The position numbers and the translations under genes are program-made. The notes beneath the pieces were generated by a model. The model saw only the letters and a program-made list of their open reading frames with translations, did no database searches and had not been told where the DNA came from. DNA of 10,981 bases from contig CAMLGF010000099.1 of NCBI GenBank assembly GCA_946479515.1, forward strand, positions 1-10,981, written 5' to 3'. Below are positions 6,950 through 10,981 of this stretch, in pieces. Origin of the DNA: an uncultured Pseudomonadota bacterium (GTDB lineage: Bacteria > Pseudomonadota > Gammaproteobacteria > Steroidobacterales > Steroidobacteraceae). The stretch's first letter is position 1, and each line of letters starts with the position of its first letter.

Positions 6950-8080
6950 ATGCGCGTCATGTCGCTCATTCCCGCGGATCCCGGCCAGCTGGCCGTCGAC
7001 CATGTCCGTTCGCTCACGCCTTATGTTCCGGGCAAACCCATCGAAGAACTGCAACGCGAGCTCGGTCTCACCGACATCGTCAAGCTGGCGTCCAACGAGA
7101 ACCCGTTCGGACCGGCGCCGGGTGCGCTGGACGCCATGCGGCGTGCCCTCGGGGATGCATGGCTGTACCCCGACGGCAGCGGCCATGCGCTGAAACAGAA
7201 ACTGGCCGCGAAACTCGGGGTGAACGCGGCGCAGATCACGCTGGGCAATGGCTCCAACGACGTGCTGGTGCTGCTCGCGGAGGCCTTCCTCGCGCCGGGC
7301 CTCGAAGCTATCTACTCGCAGTACGCCTTCGCGGTCTATCCCATTGCCGTGCAAGCCACCGGGGCCCGGGGTGTGGCCACCCCGGCGACGCCGGCGGATT
7401 CGCGCATGCCGCTGGGACACGACCTTGCCGCCATGGCGCGCGCCATCACGCCGCACACGCGCCTGATCTTCATCGCCAACCCCAACAATCCCACCGGCAC
7501 CTGGGTGCCGTCGGGCGAGCTGCGGGAGTTCGTCGCGCGGGTGCCCGGGCATGCACTGGTGGTACTCGACGAGGCCTATTTCGAATATCGCGGGGACCGG
7601 GACATCCAGGACGGCATCGCCTGGCTGGCCGCTTTCCCGAATCTCGTCGTGGTGCGCACCTTCTCCAAGGCCTACGGGCTCGCGGGGGTGCGTGTGGGCT
7701 ATGCCGTGAGCCATCCCGGCGTGGCCGACATGCTCAACCGCGTGCGCCAGGCCTTCAATGTCTCGGTGGTGGGGCTGGCCGGGGCAGCCGCGGCACTGGA
7801 CGACGTCGCGCACCTCGAGCGGGCGGTGCAGGTGGCCTTGTCGGAAAGAACGCGTGTGGCCTCGCGTCTCGAGGCGCTCGGCGTTCCGGTGCTGCCCTCG
7901 GCAGGCAATTTTCTGCTGCTGCGGGCAGGCGCCGATGCACGCGGTCGCTTCGATCGTCTGCTGGAGCAGGGCGTCATCGTTCGACCCGTAGGCAACTACC
8001 AGCTGCCCGAGTACCTGCGTGTCACTCTGGGCACCGTGGAACAGAACGATCGTTTCCTCAGCGCCTGGGAGTCTTGCTAA
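6950..8080 (+). CDS. hisC: Histidinol-phosphate aminotransferase (HisC type)
   Basis: This is a class I/II fold-type I PLP aminotransferase that converts imidazole-acetol phosphate and glutamate to histidinol phosphate. Copies beside pheA often also transaminate aromatic keto acids, so a role in Phe/Tyr formation is plausible. Of 376 residues, SNENPFGP (48-55), YPDGSG (73-78), NPNNPTG (177-183), DEAYFEY (207-213) and FSKAYGLAGVRVGY with the PLP lysine Lys240 are diagnostic. The start is either ATG 6950 or ATG 6959; GGTGG at 6934-6938 supports 6950 weakly. No methionine further upstream fits the family. No clear plus-strand promoter was seen in the 56-bp divergent gap. The stop TAA is 10 nt before cmk, and its last base is the first base of the hairpin around the cmk start. 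Confidence 0.93.
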   Translation: MRVMSLIPADPGQLAVDHVRSLTPYVPGKPIEELQRELGLTDIVKLASNENPFGPAPGALDAMRRALGDAWLYPDGSGHALKQKLAAKLGVNAAQITLGNGSNDVLVLLAEAFLAPGLEAIYSQYAFAVYPIAVQATGARGVATPATPADSRMPLGHDLAAMARAITPHTRLIFIANPNNPTGTWVPSGELREFVARVPGHALVVLDEAYFEYRGDRDIQDGIAWLAAFPNLVVVRTFSKAYGLAGVRVGYAVSHPGVADMLNRVRQAFNVSVVGLAGAAAALDDVAHLERAVQVALSERTRVASRLEALGVPVLPSAGNFLLLRAGADARGRFDRLLEQGVIVRPVGNYQLPEYLRVTLGTVEQNDRFLSAWESC

Positions 8081-8104
8081 CGTTCGCGCAATGACCGCGA
8101 ACGT
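8080..8104 (+). promoter_or_regulatory. Hairpin presenting the cmk start codon in its loop
   Basis: ACGTTCGCG (8080-8088) is perfectly complementary to CGCGAACGT (8096-8104), leaving a 7-nt loop CAATGAC that contains the cmk ATG (8091-8093). No Shine-Dalgarno lies at normal distance; the nearest, GGGAG (8067-8071), is 19 nt from the ATG within hisC. A ribosome finishing hisC (stop 8078-8080) would cover the 5' arm, so termination-coupled opening of the stem is a plausible control of cmk. The pairing is seen directly; its function is inferred. Confidence 0.55.
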
Positions 8105-8783
8105 CCCCATCGTCACCATCGACGGACCCTCGAGCTCCGGAAAAGGAACCATCAGCCGCATCGTCGCCGCCCGCGTGGGTTGGCATCTGCTCGACAGCGG
8201 CGCCCTGTACCGGCTGGTGGCCCTGGGCGGCGTTCGCCGGAACCTGGCGCCCGACGACGTGGCGCAGCACGTGGCCGTGGCGCGTTCCATGGAGGTGCGT
8301 TTCGGGTCGGCCGACGATGGACAGGAACGGGTGGATCTCGACGGCCGGGAAGTCACACGCGAGATCCGCACCGAAGAGGCCGGAGCAGGGGCGTCCCGGG
8401 TGGCTGCCTGGCCGGAGGTGCGCGCCGCCCTGACCGACCGCCAGCGGGCCTTCGCCCAGCCCCCCGGGCTGGTCGCCGACGGCCGCGACATGGGGACAGT
8501 GATCTTCCCGGAGGCCCCGCTGAAGGTGTTCCTCACGGCCAGCGCCGAAGAAAGGGCCCAAAGGCGCCATAAGCAGTTGATCGAAAAGGGTTCCGCTGCT
8601 AGTCTTGCCGCCCTTTCGCGGGAGATCGCGGAGCGTGATCTGCGGGATTCCACCCGCCAGGTCGCGCCTCTCAAGCCCGCGCCGGACGCGCATCTACTCG
8701 ACTCCACTGGTTTGAGTATCGACGCCGTCGTCGAGCGAGTTCTCTTGCTCGGGCGCGAGCGCAATCTCTGGCCCAAGGTTTGA
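8091..8783 (+). CDS. cmk: Cytidylate kinase
   Basis: Cmk phosphorylates CMP and dCMP with ATP, returning RNA- and lipid-derived CMP to the nucleotide pool. The 230 residues match the family. The start MTANVPIVTIDGPSSSGKGT resembles E. coli Cmk closely, with the P-loop at 12-20. HLLDSGALYR (32-41) and DGRDMGTVIFPEA (130-142) are the substrate-binding and hallmark motifs, and RDSTRQVAPLKPAPDA (185-200) forms the conserved C-terminal part. The reading frame is open upstream to 8019, but ATG 8091 fits the family start; the upstream extension would overlap hisC and has no homologous residues. It sits between hisC and rpsA, as usual directly before rpsA. The tyrA and aroA genes that often precede cmk are missing. 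Confidence 0.97.
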   Translation: MTANVPIVTIDGPSSSGKGTISRIVAARVGWHLLDSGALYRLVALGGVRRNLAPDDVAQHVAVARSMEVRFGSADDGQERVDLDGREVTREIRTEEAGAGASRVAAWPEVRAALTDRQRAFAQPPGLVADGRDMGTVIFPEAPLKVFLTASAEERAQRRHKQLIEKGSAASLAALSREIAERDLRDSTRQVAPLKPAPDAHLLDSTGLSIDAVVERVLLLGRERNLWPKV

Positions 8784-8812
8784 GGCAGAGAATTTTTCAG
8801 GTTGCCCCGCAC

Positions 8813-8903
8813 GGACGCGAGGCGTTGTCCAACCATCTCGAGGGGACGGATTTCCCGAGAGCGTTAATTGCACACCACGCAACGTGGTGGAAGTGAAATC
8901 TCA
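8813..8903 (+). promoter_or_regulatory. Structured rpsA leader, likely S1 autoregulation site
   Basis: The 120-nt cmk-rpsA gap holds three hairpins. The first pairs ACGC (8815-8818) with GCGT (8822-8825). The second pairs TCTCG (8836-8840) with CGAGA (8856-8860), extended by GG/CC past a bulged A8841. The third pairs CACCACG (8873-8879) with CGTGGTG (8883-8889) around a CAA loop. Only a degenerate GAAG (8890-8893) stands for a Shine-Dalgarno, 10 nt before the ATG. In E. coli the rpsA initiation region likewise has three hairpins and a degenerate Shine-Dalgarno, and is repressed by free S1 protein. Conservation of that control here is inferred from architecture. Confidence 0.55.
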
Positions 8904-10574
8904 ATGACAGAAAGTTTTGCCCAGCTCTTCGAACAGAGCCTCGCCAACCAGCGCATCCGCCCCGGCATGATCCTCTCCGGCCTCGTCGTCGACGTGGGCT
9001 CGGACATGGTGGTCGTCAACGTGGGCCTGAAGTCCGAAGCGGTGATCCCGCTCGAACAGTTCAAGAACGAACGTGGAGAAATCGAGGTCAAGGCCGGCGA
9101 TACCGTGGAAGTCGCGCTCGACGCGATGGAAGACGGCAGCGGCGAGACCCGTCTCTCGCGCGAAAAGGCCAAACGCGCCCGCACCTGGACGCGCCTCGAA
9201 GAGTCGTTCAACAAGTCGGAAATCGTCACCGGCACCATTACCGGTCGTGTGAAGGGTGGCTTCACCGTCGAGATCGACAACGTGCGCGCGTTCCTGCCGG
9301 GTTCGCTCGTCGACGTGCGTCCGGTGCGTGACACCGCCTATCTCGAAGGCAAGTCGCTCGAATTCAAGGTCATCAAGCTCGACCAGAAGCGCAACAACGT
9401 GGTGGTCAGCCGCCGCGCGGTCGTGGAGCAGGAATTCTCCGCCGAGCGCAGCGCGCTCATGGACAACCTGCAGGAAGGCACCGTGCTCAAGGGCACCGTC
9501 AAGAACCTCACCGACTACGGCGCGTTCGTGGACCTGGGTGGCATCGACGGCCTGCTGCACATCACCGACATGGCATGGAAGCGCGTCAAGCACCCGTCGG
9601 AAGTGGTCAAGGTCGGCGACGAGATCGATGTGCGCATCCTCAAGTTCGACCGCGAGCGTTCACGCGTTTCGCTGGGCTTGAAGCAGCTCGGCGCGGATCC
9701 GTGGGAGAACATTGCCCGCCGTTACCCGCCCAACACGCGAGTGTTCGGCAAGGTCACGAACATCGCCGACTACGGCGCGTTCGTCGAGATCGAGGACGGC
9801 GTCGAAGGCCTGGTCCACGTCTCCGAGATGGACTGGACCAACAAGAACGTCAACCCGGCCAAGGTCGTGCACTCGGGCCAGGAAGTCGAAGTCATGGTGC
9901 TCGACGTGGACGAAGAGCGTCGTCGCATCTCGCTCGGCTTGAAGCAGTGCAAGCAGAATCCGTGGAAGGAGTTCTCCGAGAACTTCAACCGTGGCGACAA
10001 GGTGTCGGGCCAGATCAAATCCATCACCGACTTCGGCGTGTTCATCGGGCTCGCTGGCAACATCGACGGTCTCGTGCACCTCAGCGATCTTTCGTGGGAC
10101 GTGCCCGGCGAAGAAGCCGTGCGCAACTACCAGAAGGGCCAGCAGCTCGAGGCCATGGTGCTGTCGATCGATCCGGAGCGTGAGCGCATCTCGCTCGGCA
10201 TCAAGCAGCTCGCGCAGGATCCGTTCAGCGAGTACATCGCCACCAACCCGAAGGGCAGCGTGGTGAAGGGCACCGTGAAGGAAGTCGACGCGCGTGCGGC
10301 CATCATCGATCTCGGCAACGGCATCGAAGGCCAGCTGCGCGCCAGCGACCTGAGCCGCGACCGCGTCGAAGACGCGCGCACCGTGCTCAAGGTGGGTCAG
10401 GAGATCGAAGCCCGCTTCACGGGTGTCGATCGCAAGACCCGCACGATCTCGCTGTCGATCAAGGCCAAGGAGATCCACGAAGAGCAGGAAGCGGTGTCCA
10501 ACTACCGCTCCGAGCAGCCTTCGTCGGGCACCAGCCTGGGCGACCTGCTGAAGGAGCAAATCGGGGATCGTTGA
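8904..10574 (+). CDS. rpsA: 30S ribosomal protein S1
   Basis: S1 binds mRNA at the 30S platform and helps unfold and dock structured or weakly Shine-Dalgarno messages. The 556 residues match the 557 of E. coli. Six S1/OB-fold repeats follow the short N-terminal ribosome-binding segment [13 protein letters not shown]. Domains 3-6 are recognisable by recurring G-x-V-x-x-x-x-D-(Y/F)-G-(A/V)-F and (R/I)(V/I)SLG(L/I)KQ motifs; the last domain is the most divergent ([17 protein letters not shown]). The ATG at 8904 is chosen over the in-frame ATG at 8868 because the family starts [10 protein letters not shown] and because the 8868 start lies inside the leader hairpins. The stop TGA (10572-10574) is within a perfect terminator-like stem. 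Confidence 0.98.
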   Translation: MTESFAQLFEQSLANQRIRPGMILSGLVVDVGSDMVVVNVGLKSEAVIPLEQFKNERGEIEVKAGDTVEVALDAMEDGSGETRLSREKAKRARTWTRLEESFNKSEIVTGTITGRVKGGFTVEIDNVRAFLPGSLVDVRPVRDTAYLEGKSLEFKVIKLDQKRNNVVVSRRAVVEQEFSAERSALMDNLQEGTVLKGTVKNLTDYGAFVDLGGIDGLLHITDMAWKRVKHPSEVVKVGDEIDVRILKFDRERSRVSLGLKQLGADPWENIARRYPPNTRVFGKVTNIADYGAFVEIEDGVEGLVHVSEMDWTNKNVNPAKVVHSGQEVEVMVLDVDEERRRISLGLKQCKQNPWKEFSENFNRGDKVSGQIKSITDFGVFIGLAGNIDGLVHLSDLSWDVPGEEAVRNYQKGQQLEAMVLSIDPERERISLGIKQLAQDPFSEYIATNPKGSVVKGTVKEVDARAAIIDLGNGIEGQLRASDLSRDRVEDARTVLKVGQEIEARFTGVDRKTRTISLSIKAKEIHEEQEAVSNYRSEQPSSGTSLGDLLKEQIGDR

Positions 10575-10593
10575 TCCCCGATCTTCATCTTTT
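10560..10593 (+). terminator. Terminator-like hairpin overlapping the rpsA stop codon
   Basis: ATCGGGGATC (10560-10569) pairs perfectly with GATCCCCGAT (10573-10582) across a GTT loop. The downstream tract CTTCATCTTTT (10583-10593) is T-rich but interrupted. The rpsA stop TGA spans loop and 3' arm, so a ribosome at the end of rpsA would block folding. It probably ends or attenuates rpsA transcripts before ihfB; the imperfect U-run suggests partial readthrough. Confidence 0.6.
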
Positions 10594-10599
10594 CAATAT
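10571..10599 (+). promoter_or_regulatory. Weak candidate promoter for ihfB
   Basis: TTGATC (10571-10576, 4 of 6 to -35) and CAATAT (10594-10599, 3 of 6 to -10) are separated by exactly 17 bp. They lie just upstream of ihfB, partly in the terminator stem. A separate promoter would make sense after a terminator, but the match is weak and could be chance. Confidence 0.2.
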
Positions 10600-10618
10600 C
10601 GAACGAGAGAACGGCCCC

Positions 10619-10921
10619 ATGACGAAGTCCGAGCTCATCGAAATCATCACGGCGAAACAGAAACACCTGCCCGCCAAGGATGTGGAGCTCGCGCTCAAGC
10701 AGATCCTCGAGATCATGAGCGACGCTTTGTCAGCGGGAGATCGCATCGAGATTCGCGGCTTCGGCTCCTTCTCGCTGCACTTCCGGCCTCCGCGGCAGGG
10801 CCGTAATCCCAAGACGGGTGAAGCCGTCGCGCTCTCGGGCAAATACGTTCCACACTTCAAGCCCGGCAAGGACCTGCGCGAGCGGGTCAACGAGGGCGCC
10901 GACCGGCCCATCCGCGATTAG
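10619..10921 (+). CDS. ihfB: Integration host factor subunit beta
   Basis: IhfB pairs with IhfA to form IHF, a nucleoid protein that binds a degenerate consensus in the minor groove and bends DNA sharply. The 100 residues start MTKSELIE, as in E. coli IhfB (94 residues). They contain [18 protein letters not shown] leading into the beta-arm, GRNPKTG with the intercalating proline, and [11 protein letters not shown]. The short extra C-terminal tail [10 protein letters not shown] is unremarkable. The start is ATG 10619 with a weak GAGAG (10605-10609) 9 nt upstream; the in-frame TTG at 10571 lies in the terminator stem and is rejected. Position directly after rpsA is the classical order. Confidence 0.97.
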   Translation: MTKSELIEIITAKQKHLPAKDVELALKQILEIMSDALSAGDRIEIRGFGSFSLHFRPPRQGRNPKTGEAVALSGKYVPHFKPGKDLRERVNEGADRPIRD

Positions 10922-10930
10922 GAACAGAGG

Positions 10931-10981
10931 AGGAAAAGGGGCAGGAAAAGGGGACATGTCTAATTATTGTTGTAACAATCC
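10931..10981 (+). repeat. A/G-rich direct repeat and REP-like half-site, cut by window edge
   Basis: AGGAAAAGGGG occurs twice, at 10931-10941 and 10943-10953. The second copy runs into GGGGACATGTC (10950-10960), whose GACATGTC is a palindrome. The GGGGACAT word is shared with the palindrome at 3420-3515. ATTGTT (10966-10971) and AACAAT (10974-10979) can form a small hairpin. The local composition is far more AT-rich than the rest of the window. This looks like the left part of a REP-type or transposase-associated element, but the partner arm would be outside the window. Confidence 0.4.

Noticed and set aside
8493..8504. GGGGACAG word inside cmk resembling the REP half-site
   Set aside because: It encodes the conserved DMGT part of the DGRDMGTVIF motif, so it is explained by coding and has no inverted partner.
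6941..8836. Minus-strand open frame of 631 codons antisense to hisC and cmk
   Set aside because: It covers two conserved genes; the translation is Arg/Ser/Ala-rich without motifs, an artefact of high GC.
8868..8903. Upstream in-frame ATG as the rpsA start
   Set aside because: It would add 12 residues encoded by the leader hairpin; S1 proteins begin at [10 protein letters not shown], matching ATG 8904.
10964..10969. CAATAA on the minus strand near the right edge, resembling the leader hexaloop
   Set aside because: It lacks the GGC/GCC closing stem and lies in an unrelated AT-rich repeat.

Overview
The window is about 11 kb of GC-rich, densely coding chromosome. It carries the gammaproteobacterial core neighbourhood gyrA - serC - pheA - hisC - cmk - rpsA - ihfB, as known from Pseudomonas and relatives. 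Protein lengths and motifs (a 556-residue six-domain S1, a PheA with both chorismate mutase and prephenate dehydratase, an IhfB ending in [11 protein letters not shown]) fit Gammaproteobacteria. A Xanthomonadales/Steroidobacterales-type lineage is my guess from composition and rearrangement, not something proven here. All genes look intact except gyrA, which is cut by the left edge.

Layout: gyrA C-terminal three quarters (2-2251); a 75-nt leader with two hairpins; serC (2327-3409); a 183-nt gap holding a REP/MITE-like palindrome (3420-3515) and a second two-hairpin leader; a serA-type phosphoglycerate dehydrogenase (3593-4762); pheA (4773-5933); a convergent-terminator region; a TraB/GumN-family secreted protein on the minus strand (6000-6893); hisC (6950-8080); cmk (8091-8783); a structured leader and rpsA (8904-10574); a terminator-like hairpin and ihfB (10619-10921); then an A/G-rich repeat and a REP-like half-site running off the right edge. 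No gene-free stretch exceeds 300 bases; the longest is the serC-serA gap.

How the genes fit together: SerA and SerC are consecutive enzymes of serine synthesis from 3-phosphoglycerate (SerC also serves pyridoxal phosphate synthesis). PheA and HisC belong to aromatic/histidine synthesis. Cmk, S1 and IHF-beta serve nucleotide supply, translation and nucleoid structure. Compared with the usual supraoperon, serA has joined serC, a traB-like gene on the opposite strand splits pheA from hisC, and the tyrA/aroA genes often found between hisC and cmk are absent.

The most interesting signal is non-coding. The leaders of serC and of serA each carry two tandem hairpins. All four have an AAUAA(C/G) hexaloop closed by C-G. 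The stems differ in sequence but stay paired, the loop-to-loop spacing is almost the same (29 and 30 nt), and the Shine-Dalgarno sequence starts immediately after the second hairpin in both. This looks like a shared post-transcriptional control element for serine biosynthesis. I do not recognise it as a named RNA family. A second notable structure is a perfect 9-bp hairpin presenting the cmk start codon in its loop.
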